DNA from: Anaerovibrio lipolyticus DSM 3074
GTDB lineage: Bacteria; Bacillota; Negativicutes; Selenomonadales; Selenomonadaceae
Assembly: GCF_900141865.1 (NCBI RefSeq)
Contig: NZ_FQYW01000005.1
Span: forward strand, 1-64,000
Direction: 5' to 3'
Length of the DNA: 64,000 nt
Positions 53,236-61,625 of this stretch are shown piece after piece; the stretch's first letter is position 1, and each line of letters starts with the position of its first letter. Below the pieces are notes generated by a model, which was not told the origin of the DNA, ran no database searches, and saw nothing but the letters and a program-made list of their open reading frames with translations. Position numbers and translations under genes: made by a program.

Positions 53236-53952
53236 TTACTCAGCGTCCTCAGCTGGAGCCTCAGCAGCTTCGCCCTGACGACCCTCGATAACAGCATCTG
53301 CAATCTTGCCGGTAATGAGCTTAACAGCACGGATAGCATCGTCGTTACCAGGAATTGGATAATCGATTTCATCTGGATCGCAGTTGGTATCGATAATAGC
53401 CACGATAGGAATGTTCAGCTTGTGAGCCTCTGCTACTGCGATTCTCTCCTTGCGTGGGTCAACGATGAACAGAGCACCTGGGAGCTCCTTCATTTCCTTA
53501 ATACCGCCGAGATACTTCTCGAGCTTCTCCATCTCATGCTTCAGACCCTGTACTTCTTTCTTGGTAAGAACCTCGAAAGTACCGTCTTCTGCCATAGCCT
53601 CAAGCTCCTTCAGACGCTTAACGCGAGCCTGAATAGTCTTGAAGTTGGTCATCATACCGCCCAACCAACGCTCATTTACGAAATACTGGTCAGCCTTCAG
53701 AGCCTCTTCCTTAATAGCCTCCTGAGCCTGCTTCTTGGTACCAACGAAAAGAACGGACTTGCCGGACTCAGCTATGCTGCGTACGAAGTTGTAAGCCTCC
53801 TCAGCCTTCTTAACGGTCTTCTGAAGATCAATGATGTAGATACCATTGCGCTCGGTGAAGATGTACTTAGCCATCTTAGGGTTCCATCTTCTGGTCTGAT
53901 GTCCGAAATGAACACCAGCCTCTAATAACTGTTTCATAGAAACAACTGCCAT
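53236..53952 (-). CDS. rpsB: 30S ribosomal protein S2
   Basis: The 238-residue protein has [72 protein letters not shown] and [24 protein letters not shown], all standard for S2. The acidic alanine-rich tail ([11 protein letters not shown]) is a common variable end. A structured leader and a good promoter lie upstream. Confidence 0.98.
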   Translation of the reverse strand: MAVVSMKQLLEAGVHFGHQTRRWNPKMAKYIFTERNGIYIIDLQKTVKKAEEAYNFVRSIAESGKSVLFVGTKKQAQEAIKEEALKADQYFVNERWLGGMMTNFKTIQARVKRLKELEAMAEDGTFEVLTKKEVQGLKHEMEKLEKYLGGIKEMKELPGALFIVDPRKERIAVAEAHKLNIPIVAIIDTNCDPDEIDYPIPGNDDAIRAVKLITGKIADAVIEGRQGEAAEAPAEDAE

Positions 53953-53981
53953 AGTGGTGCACCTCCTGTTTTTATTTCCTC

Positions 53982-54094
53982 CGCCAGCCTCATCCGCTTA
54001 AACCACCACATTGGGCACAGGTTAAACGTCCTCTGGCGTGCGTTTTTCTAATTACACCGTGAAATACTATAACATATACAAATATAGAATGCAA
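53982..54094 (-). promoter_or_regulatory. rpsB promoter and structured leader
   Basis: TTGCAT (54089-54094) and TATAGT (54066-54071) are 17 bases apart on the minus strand. The leader folds with CGCCAG (54033-54038) pairing to CTGGCG (53982-53987) and an inner CGTTTAACC with GGTTTAAGCG. A closing-stem leader of this sort before rpsB suggests autoregulation by free S2, as known for other ribosomal-protein leaders. No further confirmation is possible here. Confidence 0.6.
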
Positions 54095-54106
54095 CTATAA
54101 ATATTA

Positions 54107-55540
54107 TTATTTTTGTGTAAGGATATAAGTCCCCGGCATTACTTCCCGTGAGGACTCCAAGGAAATGTCTACCCCATATTCGTCCCTAAGCCGTCTAAAG
54201 CTGTCCATAGCCTTGATTTCATTGGCCGCCTGAGGATTGAGCTGAAGTATATAGCCATCAGCCGCATGCTTTCTGGCTTCTATTCGGCGAATGTTGCGGC
54301 ATACCTTTACTGCCAATGACTCTGGTGACAACACTCTGCCATTGCCCTCACAAACAGGACACTGGCAATACAGCATACTTTCAATATTTTTCCGTGATTT
54401 TCTTCTGGTGATTTCCACCAGCCCCAAAGAGGTAATATCAACTATATTTGTCTTGGAGCGGTCGCGCACAGCCAGCTGCCGCATTCTCTCTAACAGAGCA
54501 TCATTTTGCTGCTGTGTTTCCATATCAATGAAATCCACCAGTATTATGCCACCAATATCCCGCAAACGAAGCTGTCGCATAATTTCATCGGCCGCTTCAA
54601 TATTAAGCTTGTACACCGTATCTGCCAGATTCATATCCCCTACGAAGCTGCCAGTATTTACATCAATAACTGTCATGGCCTCGGTCTTATCTATTACAAG
54701 GAAGCCACCGGACTTCAGCTGGACCGTGCGGCCCTTCAACTGCTCCAAAGCCTCGGTAACGCCATTATCCTTGAAAATATTTCTGCCATCATACAGCTCA
54801 ATTCGATGAAGGATATCCGGGGAGGTAACCTTTATCAGATCACATACTCTTTTGTACATCTTAGGATTGTCAATAACCATCTTGTCCACATCATCAGTGA
54901 GATAGTCCCGGACAATCCGAATCACCAAATCTGCATCACGATATAATAGGGAGCTGGTGGCGGACAGCTTTGCCTTGGCCAATATCTCGTCCCATATTTT
55001 CATTAGGTATTGAATATCCCTAACAATATTTTCCGCTGGCTGTCCCTGAGCCGCAGTACGTATAATACAGCCCATGTTCTTCGGTACCTCAGCCCTAACA
55101 ATATCGTGGAGCCGCTGGCGTTCCTCATTATTCTCTATACGATGGGATGTTCCAATATATGCAGAATTAGGCATCAATACCACATGGCGGCCAGGAATAG
55201 ACAAATGCATCGTAGCCCGTGGTCCCTTGCTGCCCACCTCATCCTTAATTATCTGGACTATGACATTTTGTCCCACCGTGACATTTTCCCGGGGGGAATT
55301 GGCCTGGGCCGTGGAAGCTATTTTACCATTGCCTACATAAAGGAAGGCATTCTTTGCTTGGCCAATATCCACAAAGGAGGCCTGCATACCTTTAAGGACA
55401 TTCTGAACCTGTCCCTTGTATATGTTGCCTACTAAATGGGCATGGTCAGGTCTTTCCAGCTCCAAAGCCATGAGCTGGCCATTCTCAACCACAGCCATAC
55501 GAGTTTCCTCCGGCATAACATTCACATATATGTTTTTCAT
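54107..55540 (-). CDS. rng: Ribonuclease E/G family endoribonuclease
   Basis: RNA processing enzyme of 477 residues, the RNase G size. An S1 domain (about 35-120: LVGNIYKGQVQNVLKGMQASFVDIGQAKNAFLYVG) precedes the nuclease core with VDKMVIDNPKMY, IDKTEAMTVIDVNTGSFVG and GGIILVDFIDMETQQQ (metal-binding aspartates), and CQCPVCEGNGRVLS is the zinc-link-like CPxC. The start at 55540 has GGAGG eight bases upstream; the in-frame ATG at 55573 is rejected. It probably matures 16S rRNA and trims mRNAs. Confidence 0.94.
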   Translation of the reverse strand: MKNIYVNVMPEETRMAVVENGQLMALELERPDHAHLVGNIYKGQVQNVLKGMQASFVDIGQAKNAFLYVGNGKIASTAQANSPRENVTVGQNVIVQIIKDEVGSKGPRATMHLSIPGRHVVLMPNSAYIGTSHRIENNEERQRLHDIVRAEVPKNMGCIIRTAAQGQPAENIVRDIQYLMKIWDEILAKAKLSATSSLLYRDADLVIRIVRDYLTDDVDKMVIDNPKMYKRVCDLIKVTSPDILHRIELYDGRNIFKDNGVTEALEQLKGRTVQLKSGGFLVIDKTEAMTVIDVNTGSFVGDMNLADTVYKLNIEAADEIMRQLRLRDIGGIILVDFIDMETQQQNDALLERMRQLAVRDRSKTNIVDITSLGLVEITRRKSRKNIESMLYCQCPVCEGNGRVLSPESLAVKVCRNIRRIEARKHAADGYILQLNPQAANEIKAMDSFRRLRDEYGVDISLESSREVMPGTYILTQK

Positions 55541-55582
55541 TGCAAAACCTCCTTTCTTACAAAATATTCCCATAATCAGTGG

Positions 55583-55983
55583 CTCCTGTCATGGGGTATT
55601 TCACTCATGCACTCTGATAGTCTTACAATATAGCAATTTTTAAAAGCAGGGTCTGTCATATATTCTCTTACATCTCTTGAGCAAGAGGTGTTGCTTTTCG
55701 CACGGGACTCGAGGCTAAAACCATTTTTTGCGTTAGAGTAAATAGCAAGAAAAATCATAACTTTTCTTGCGCCAGATGATTTTTCCCGCTAAGGCAGGGT
55801 GCAAAAAATAGTTTCTAAACGCCTCTCGCCCTAATGTCTCAAAGCAATCACCTCATGCCCTGTATCAATAACTTACTAACTTACCAAAGCTGACCAACGG
55901 CAGTAGTAGTTTCTATTGTGCGGGTGGCATGGGGTGATTTCATGAATAAGTGGAGCGCATGAATGAAACACCCCATGTCAGGC
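55583..55983. repeat. About 400-bp nested palindromic region
   Basis: Outer arms 55583-55614 and 55953-55983 are inverted copies (CCTGTCATGGGGTATTTCAC with the complement of GCATGAATGAAACACCCCAT), near 27 of 30 pairs. A second copy (55927-55952) makes a separate hairpin with the right arm (CATGGGGTG with CACCCCATG). Inner arms pair too: AGGCTAAAACCATTTTTTGC (55712-55731) with the complement of GCAAAAAATAGTTTCTAAAC (55801-55820), GAGGTGTTGCTTT with AAAGCAATCACCTC, and a central hairpin GCAAGAAAA/TTTTCTTGC (55745-55770). No gene of credible length lies in it. It occupies nearly the whole gap between rng and the upstream radical-SAM pair. Confidence 0.65.
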
Positions 55984-55995
55984 CCCGCACGCTGT

Positions 55996-56700
55996 TTATA
56001 CTAAATCAATCAGGTCCTTGCCCTGACCCATGAGCTTGCTGCGATTGATTAAGGCCCTGCCCAACGCAACTGGCAGGCCATATTCATTATGTAAAAGCTC
56101 CAATATTTCCACTGGCTTTATACTACCAGTCTGGGTAATGGAAATATTCATGGTAAGCTTCACCCAGTCACCACTCATACCAATTTTCACTGGCTCAAGC
56201 ATGTACTGCTTAACCTCAATATCACGGGTCTTTTTTGGCGTTACACGATGATAATTAACCTCAGAAGCAGCATTATATGCCGCAACGGCCTTCACGGCCT
56301 CGTCCCAGTCACCTGTAAGAGGTGCTACCACCTCATAGATGCCCTGCTCCACCTCAGCCATCAGTGCCTTATGCTTTTTCCCCTCACAAGGCTTTGGTTC
56401 CTTTACTGGCTTTAGCTTGATAAGTCTTATCCCCGGAGGCAGGGCTGCTGACAGCTTATCAAAAATCTCCGGCTGGCAGAGGGGCTTTGTCAGTTCAAAA
56501 TCCATATACTCCGCGTCACTGGTTACCCCCAAGGACAATGGTGAAGCAAAGGACATCTTCAGATGAGGATTAAATCCCTCAGTATAAGCAGCTGGCAGCT
56601 TGGCACGGCGAATAGCCCGCTCCATAACTCCCGCATAATCCAAATGGGAAATATATCTGATTTCATCCCCCTTGGTTAGCTGAGCACGATACTTATACAT
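55996..56700 (-). CDS. Radical-SAM-linked protein, DUF2344 (TIGR03936) family
   Basis: The 234-residue protein matches the family encoded beside TIGR03960 radical SAM proteins. Landmarks are YRAQLTKGDEIRYISHLDYAGVMERAIRRAKLP, YTEGFNPHLKMSFASPLSLGVTSDAEYMDFEL and RKTRDIEVKQYMLEP. In many species the two are fused; here they are separate and overlap by eight bases. The function is unknown; genomic association with ribosomal and tRNA genes has led to suggestions of a role in RNA modification. Confidence 0.88.
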   Translation of the reverse strand: MYKYRAQLTKGDEIRYISHLDYAGVMERAIRRAKLPAAYTEGFNPHLKMSFASPLSLGVTSDAEYMDFELTKPLCQPEIFDKLSAALPPGIRLIKLKPVKEPKPCEGKKHKALMAEVEQGIYEVVAPLTGDWDEAVKAVAAYNAASEVNYHRVTPKKTRDIEVKQYMLEPVKIGMSGDWVKLTMNISITQTGSIKPVEILELLHNEYGLPVALGRALINRSKLMGQGKDLIDLV

Positions 56701-58567
56701 TTGCCTTCACCTCCCCTTCTTTGCGCTTCCAGTCCACAATATCCACCTTAAGGGATGGGCAGACCCCACAGCCGGAGCACTTGCCACGGCGGCAATCCTC
56801 TGTCAGCTGCTCCGCAACAGCCTTGTTCCATTCACGCTTAAGGAAATCCTTGGAAACTCCTGGGGTAGTATGCTCCCATGGTAATGGTTCATCGAAATCG
56901 CGGGTGCGCTCACTGTATTCCTTCATATCAATGCCGCACTTTCTGAAGGCTTCGTGCCAAACATCTTCCTTAAAGAGGTCTGTCCAGCCATCAAATTTAG
57001 CCCCATCCTTCCAGGCCTGATAAATCACCTGGGAAATACGACGGTCTCCACGGGAAATAGCCCCTTCAAGAACGCTGACTCTGGCATCATGGTAATGGAA
57101 CTTTACAGCTCTTTCAGTGATGCTGTCCTTTAAAAGACGCTGACGGCGTTCAAATTCATCCTTTGGTAGCTGACCAAACCACTGAAAAGGAGTATGAGGC
57201 TTTGGTACAAAGCAGGATACACTGATGGTTACAGTAACGCCCCACTTGCCCTTAACCTCCTTGTACTTTCTGGCTACCTTCTCCGCCAGTCTGGCAATAC
57301 CCACAATATCCTCGTCAGTTTCCGTAGGCAAGCCCATCATAAAATACAGCTTAACCTGCTTCCAACCCTGTTTAAAGGCGGCTTCCACAGCTGTCATAAG
57401 ATTTTCCTCAGTAACACCTTTGTTAATAACATCACGAAGGCGCTGAGTTCCAGCCTCCGGGGCAAAGGTAAGACCGCTTTTGCGTACCTGCTGCATCTTG
57501 TGGGCCAAATCAATGGAAAAGCTGTCTATACGCAATGATGGCAAAGAAAAGCTGACCTTTTCTCCTTCAAAATCAGCGAATAAATCATCCACCAGCTCTC
57601 CCAGACAGGAATAATCTGCAGAGCTAAGTGAAGTAAGAGACATTTCATTATAACCGGAGGAATCCACCAGCTTACGGGCCAATTCCCGGAGATATTCACG
57701 ACTTCTCTCGCGTATAGGACGATATGAGGTACCCGCCTGACAAAAACGGCACCCACGGGTACAGCCTCTAAACAGCTCCAGCATAATTCTGTCATGAACT
57801 ATGCCAATGTATGGCATTACAGGCTTTTCCACGAAATGAACACTGTCCAGATCCTTAATCACTCGTTTATAAATTTTGGCCCTTGCCTCAGGCTCTTTTG
57901 GTTCTATAGAGGAAAAATATCCTTTTTCGTTATATTTGACATTATAAAAAGAAGGTACATAAATACCCTCCAGCTTTGCAACTTCCTTTAAAAATCCTTT
58001 TCTGCCACCTGGCTTCCCTTCCCTTTTCCATTTCACAAAGGTTTTCGCCACTTCAGAGATAACTTCTTCTCCTTCTCCCAAAATGAAGAAATCAAAAAAA
58101 TCAGCAATAGGCTCCGTATTATAAACGGTAGGGCCACCGCCTACTATAAAAGGATCTACGTCACTACGGTCCTTGGTCCAAATTGGAATCCCGGCCAAAT
58201 CCAGCATATTAAGAATATTGGAATATATCATTTCATACTGAAGAGTAAATCCCAGAAAATCGAATTTCTTAATTTCAGTAAAGCTCTCCAAGGAAAATAA
58301 AGGTATGCTTCTTTCCCGCATGATTGCTTCCATGTCGGTCCAAGGAGCATACACTCTTTCACAGGCAGTATCCTGACGGTTATTCAACACCTCATAAAGG
58401 ATTTTCAGTCCAAGATTGGACATACCCACCTCATAGGTATCGGCCATGGCCAGGGCGAAGTGACAATCCACTTCGTCCCAGTCCTTATGTACAGCATTTA
58501 ACTCATGACCTGTATAACGGGCAGGTTTCTCAACGGCCTGCAGGATTTCAGGTTCTAATTTAATCAT
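56693..58567 (-). CDS. Radical SAM protein, TIGR03960 family
   Basis: The 624-residue protein has the cluster motif CTRGCRFCQAG (CxxxCxxC) in the middle (about residue 275), preceded by a B12-binding-like N-terminal domain (ALAMADTYEVGMSNLGLKILYEVLN, VGGGPTVYNTEPIADFFDFFILGEGEE) and followed by the barrel (SLPSLRIDSFSIDLA, TFAPEAGTQRLRDVINKGVTEENL, KLYFMMGLPTETDEDI). A C-terminal CRRGKCSGCGVC may hold a second metal centre. It is paired with the DUF2344 gene. Substrate unknown; a tRNA- or protein-modifying role is often suggested. Confidence 0.92.
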   Translation of the reverse strand: MIKLEPEILQAVEKPARYTGHELNAVHKDWDEVDCHFALAMADTYEVGMSNLGLKILYEVLNNRQDTACERVYAPWTDMEAIMRERSIPLFSLESFTEIKKFDFLGFTLQYEMIYSNILNMLDLAGIPIWTKDRSDVDPFIVGGGPTVYNTEPIADFFDFFILGEGEEVISEVAKTFVKWKREGKPGGRKGFLKEVAKLEGIYVPSFYNVKYNEKGYFSSIEPKEPEARAKIYKRVIKDLDSVHFVEKPVMPYIGIVHDRIMLELFRGCTRGCRFCQAGTSYRPIRERSREYLRELARKLVDSSGYNEMSLTSLSSADYSCLGELVDDLFADFEGEKVSFSLPSLRIDSFSIDLAHKMQQVRKSGLTFAPEAGTQRLRDVINKGVTEENLMTAVEAAFKQGWKQVKLYFMMGLPTETDEDIVGIARLAEKVARKYKEVKGKWGVTVTISVSCFVPKPHTPFQWFGQLPKDEFERRQRLLKDSITERAVKFHYHDARVSVLEGAISRGDRRISQVIYQAWKDGAKFDGWTDLFKEDVWHEAFRKCGIDMKEYSERTRDFDEPLPWEHTTPGVSKDFLKREWNKAVAEQLTEDCRRGKCSGCGVCPSLKVDIVDWKRKEGEVKANV

Positions 58568-58602
58568 TGCTCAAGCTCCTCTATTGATTCAAAACAGAAA
58601 CC

Positions 58603-59712
58603 TTAAAATTGGAGTTTTTGGTTTCTCAGATAAATATTAAGTAAAATGGCCACAGCGAACATATTGGTTGTAAGGGCACTGACACCATAGCTCATAAAAG
58701 GCAGTGGTATACCGGTTACAGGCATAATACCAGCTGTCATGCCCACATTAACCAGCACATGGAAGGCCAGCATGGAGGTTATACCCACAGCCAACAGCAT
58801 GCCAAAGCTATCCTGGGCCTGCTGTGCTATTTTGATACCCCGCCACAGCACCACAAGATATAACAGAAGTAAAATAGTCGCTCCTATAAAGCCCAATTCT
58901 TCTCCTACTACAGCGAAGATAAAATCAGTGTGGTTCTCCGGCAAAAAATTAAGCTGACTCTGGGTACCTGCAAATAGGCCCTTGCCAAATAACATTCCGG
59001 AGCCTATAGCAATTTTTGACTGAATAATATGATAGCCCGATCCCAATGGATCCACATTAGGGTCCATAAACACCATAATTCGCATTTTCTGGTATTCCTT
59101 CAGCACAAAATGCCACATCAACGGAGCACAGGCCATGGCTACACCAAACATCCAGGCCAATAGCTTCAAATTAACTCCACAGGCAAAAATCATACCAAGA
59201 AAAATAGCCATAAACACCAGAGATGTCCCCAAATCCGGCTGCTTCAGTACCAGTAAAAAAGGAAGCCCCACATAGCCAGCCAAAGGGAGTAAATCAGACC
59301 ACTTGTTTATCTGCCCTATCTTATCCTGAAAGACAGAGGCCATACAGATGATCATAATTATCTTTGAAAACTCCGATGGCTGAATAGATATTGGTCCCAA
59401 CTGAATCCACCGCTGGGCACCTAAAGCAGACTGTCCCAAAAACATTACGGCCAGCAGCATTATTATGTTAAAAATATACAGCTTCTTGCCATAAGCCTGT
59501 AGTGCCTTATAGTCAAAATTCATAAAGAAGAATATAACTCCTACATTCAGGAGGGTGAATATGCCCTGTCTAAGTACATACCAATATCTATCCTCAGATG
59601 GGGTATTTATATGAGTGGCACTACCAATGGTTATAAGGCTCATAATGATTATACCAGCTACCCCGGCAATAAGCTCCACATCTATTTTTCTAAATTTTTT
59701 ATTTAAAATCAA
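58603..59712 (-). CDS. rodA: Rod-shape peptidoglycan glycosyltransferase RodA (SEDS)
   Basis: Polymerises lipid II during elongation together with PBP2. The 369-residue protein has ten membrane segments and SEDS motifs QSALGAQRWIQLGPISIQPSEFSKI, LKQPDLGTSLVFMAIFLGMIF, GSGYHIIQSKIAIGSGMLFGKG, LPENHTDFIFAVVGEELGFIG and PVTGIPLPFMSYGVSAL. The start is TTG at 59712, eight bases after GGAGG; an in-frame TTG at 59727 lies inside that site. It stands between minE and the radical-SAM gene; mrdA, its partner, is four genes upstream. Confidence 0.95.
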   Translation of the reverse strand: MILNKKFRKIDVELIAGVAGIIIMSLITIGSATHINTPSEDRYWYVLRQGIFTLLNVGVIFFFMNFDYKALQAYGKKLYIFNIIMLLAVMFLGQSALGAQRWIQLGPISIQPSEFSKIIMIICMASVFQDKIGQINKWSDLLPLAGYVGLPFLLVLKQPDLGTSLVFMAIFLGMIFACGVNLKLLAWMFGVAMACAPLMWHFVLKEYQKMRIMVFMDPNVDPLGSGYHIIQSKIAIGSGMLFGKGLFAGTQSQLNFLPENHTDFIFAVVGEELGFIGATILLLLYLVVLWRGIKIAQQAQDSFGMLLAVGITSMLAFHVLVNVGMTAGIMPVTGIPLPFMSYGVSALTTNMFAVAILLNIYLRNQKLQF

Positions 59713-59797
59713 GGATCCTTCCTCCAAATTTAAATTCTAGTATAGCTTATATATGTTATCACGAACCATGTGAAAGAACAACCAAATATAGCAAAAT

Positions 59798-59832
59798 TAA
59801 AAGAAAACTGCCACACTGATGCGCAGCAGTTT
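59798..59832 (-). terminator. Terminator-like hairpin after minE
   Basis: AAACTGC and GCAGTTT close a stem (59805-59832) with a second GC-rich inner part; on the minus strand TCTTTTAATTTTG follows. It may end the min operon before rodA. Confidence 0.65.
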
Positions 59833-59840
59833 CGTATTTC

Positions 59841-60101
59841 TTATTTATGATGTCTCATGTTCTGTACCGGAATATTGGCCACCAGTGCTACAGAATCATC
59901 AACACTCTCCAAAGAAATTTCCATGTCGGTCTTATCAATAACCATATACTTAGATATAACCTGAATAATATCATCCCGCAGCTTTGCCATCACCTCTGGC
60001 GACACGCTGGCTCTGTCCTGAATGAGAACCATCTGCAGGCGCTTCTTGGCCACCTTGCCGGATTTCTCATTACCGAATATACGCTTTAATGAATCAAGCA
60101 T
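59841..60101 (-). CDS. minE: Cell division topological specificity factor MinE
   Basis: Stimulates MinD ATPase and sets the Min oscillation. The 86-residue protein has the membrane-targeting start MLDSLKRIFG, AKKRLQMVLIQDRASVSPEVMAKLRDDIIQVISKYMVID (anti-MinCD helix and topological domain) and VALVANIPVQNMR. It follows minD by 19 bases. Confidence 0.95.
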   Translation of the reverse strand: MLDSLKRIFGNEKSGKVAKKRLQMVLIQDRASVSPEVMAKLRDDIIQVISKYMVIDKTDMEISLESVDDSVALVANIPVQNMRHHK

Positions 60102-60120
60102 CTGTAAGTCCCCCTCAATA

Positions 60121-60918
60121 TCAGTCTTTGGAAAGCTTGAAGGCCTTCATAAGTTTCTTGAAGAAGCCTTCCTTTTCAAATTCCATGAACGGGATATCTT
60201 CACCCAGGAGACGTCCCACAATATTCTCATAAGCCTTGCCAGCCTGGGAATCATTATCACCAACAACTGGCTCACCGCGGTTAGCGGAGGTTACAACCTT
60301 GATATCATCCGGAACCTGACCAATACACTTGATGGCAAGTATATCATTGATATCATCCATATCCATCATCTCACCGCTATCTACCATAGCAGGTCTGATT
60401 CTGTTAATAATGAGTTTAATATTATCCTTTTCAGAGCGGCCCAGCTCACCAATAATCTTATCAGCGTCACGAACAGCGGAAACCTCCGGCATGGTAACTA
60501 CAATAGCAGTATCCGCACCAGCAATTGCAGTCTGGAAGCCCTGTTCAATGCCTGCTGGGCAGTCAATAATCACAAAATCATATTCCTTTCGAAGCTCATC
60601 ACAAAGAGCCATCAAATCGGCAGGATTTACCGCAGATTTGTCCTTTACCTGGGAAGTAGGCAAAAGCTGCAGATTTTCATATTTCTTGTGACGTACCAGA
60701 GCCTTCTTAATCTCTACACGGCCCTCAACCACGTCAATCAAATCGTACATAATGCGATTTTCAAGACCAAGGAGCAAATCCAAATTACGGAGGCCGGTAT
60801 CGGTATCAATCAGAACAACCTTCTTACCACGCATAGCCAGACCCACACCAAGGTTTGCGGTCGTGGTGGACTTGCCTACACCACCCTTACCGGAAGTAAC
60901 AACAATAACCTCACTCAT
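60121..60918 (-). CDS. minD: Septum site-determining ATPase MinD
   Basis: Membrane-associated ParA-type ATPase of 265 residues. The deviant Walker A is SGKGGVGKSTTTANLG (about 10-25), Walker B FVIIDCPAGIEQG, and the C-terminal amphipathic helix (FFKKLMKAFKLSKD) attaches to the membrane. It recruits MinC to block division at poles and is cycled by MinE. The tight order minC-minD-minE is complete. Confidence 0.97.
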   Translation of the reverse strand: MSEVIVVTSGKGGVGKSTTTANLGVGLAMRGKKVVLIDTDTGLRNLDLLLGLENRIMYDLIDVVEGRVEIKKALVRHKKYENLQLLPTSQVKDKSAVNPADLMALCDELRKEYDFVIIDCPAGIEQGFQTAIAGADTAIVVTMPEVSAVRDADKIIGELGRSEKDNIKLIINRIRPAMVDSGEMMDMDDINDILAIKCIGQVPDDIKVVTSANRGEPVVGDNDSQAGKAYENIVGRLLGEDIPFMEFEKEGFFKKLMKAFKLSKD

Positions 60919-60929
60919 TCTTATAAATC

Positions 60930-61577
60930 CTACCTTTCTATCGGTTCAATAATAATTTGTCCATCTTTAATGTATGCCCTTTCGGCAAAATCACTTTTCT
61001 CCATTATATCAGGAGAACGGGCAATCATATTAGCTATACGAATCTGCGTTGGCATAAGCCTGTCAGCAATAACCACGGCACTAATATCTCCCCAGGCACC
61101 GGCGTGAACCATGCCACGACAGGTCCCCCGCACATCTATACTGCCCCCGGCAATAATCTGAGCACCAGGGTTAACATTCCCCATAACCAGCACTGAGCCC
61201 TGGCTGGTGACCTCCTCACCACCACGGACAGTGTGCTCCACCACAGTCATTTCCTGGGCTTCCACATTGCCATCATGCTGAATGAAATACTGCGGTGGCA
61301 TCTGTGATTGTTCATCTGTTGCTGGTGGCGGATCCTTCTTTACAGACAGCTCCACACCCAAGCCACGCTGACTTAATATTTGATTAATCCCCTTCTTGAC
61401 GGAACGGTCCAAGTCAGCTACCTCCAGCTCAAACTTGGTTCCCTCCGGGAAAAAGCCTGGATTTTCGTCGAGCTTCTTTTTAATTTCAGCTTCGATTTCC
61501 TCCATGCTGGCTGAACTATCTACCAATAAACGGAAGCCATCCTTGCCCCCCTTTATGGTTACCAAATCCCTGCTCAT
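60930..61577 (-). CDS. minC: Septum site-determining inhibitor MinC
   Basis: Inhibits FtsZ ring assembly. The 215-residue protein has a divergent N-terminal domain (VTIKGGKDGFRLLVDSSASMEEIEAEIKKKLDENP) and the conserved C-terminal beta-helix (VRGGEEVTSQGSVLVMGNVNPGAQIIAGGSIDVRGTCRGMVHAG) that binds MinD, ending YIKDGQIIIEPIER. It lies 11 bases before minD. Confidence 0.95.
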   Translation of the reverse strand: MSRDLVTIKGGKDGFRLLVDSSASMEEIEAEIKKKLDENPGFFPEGTKFELEVADLDRSVKKGINQILSQRGLGVELSVKKDPPPATDEQSQMPPQYFIQHDGNVEAQEMTVVEHTVRGGEEVTSQGSVLVMGNVNPGAQIIAGGSIDVRGTCRGMVHAGAWGDISAVVIADRLMPTQIRIANMIARSPDIMEKSDFAERAYIKDGQIIIEPIER

Positions 61578-61625
61578 ATTCTCCCCACCTATCTTATATT
61601 AAGATAAAATGATAAAACAATAAAT

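Noticed and set aside
55583-55983. tRNA or rRNA gene hidden in the rng gap
   Set aside because: No cloverleaf, no T-loop or CCA end and no rRNA-like segments; the structure is nested hairpins.
60022-61107. Plus-strand open frame of 361 codons across minC, minD and minE
   Set aside because: Shadow of three well-supported genes on the other strand; no protein family features.
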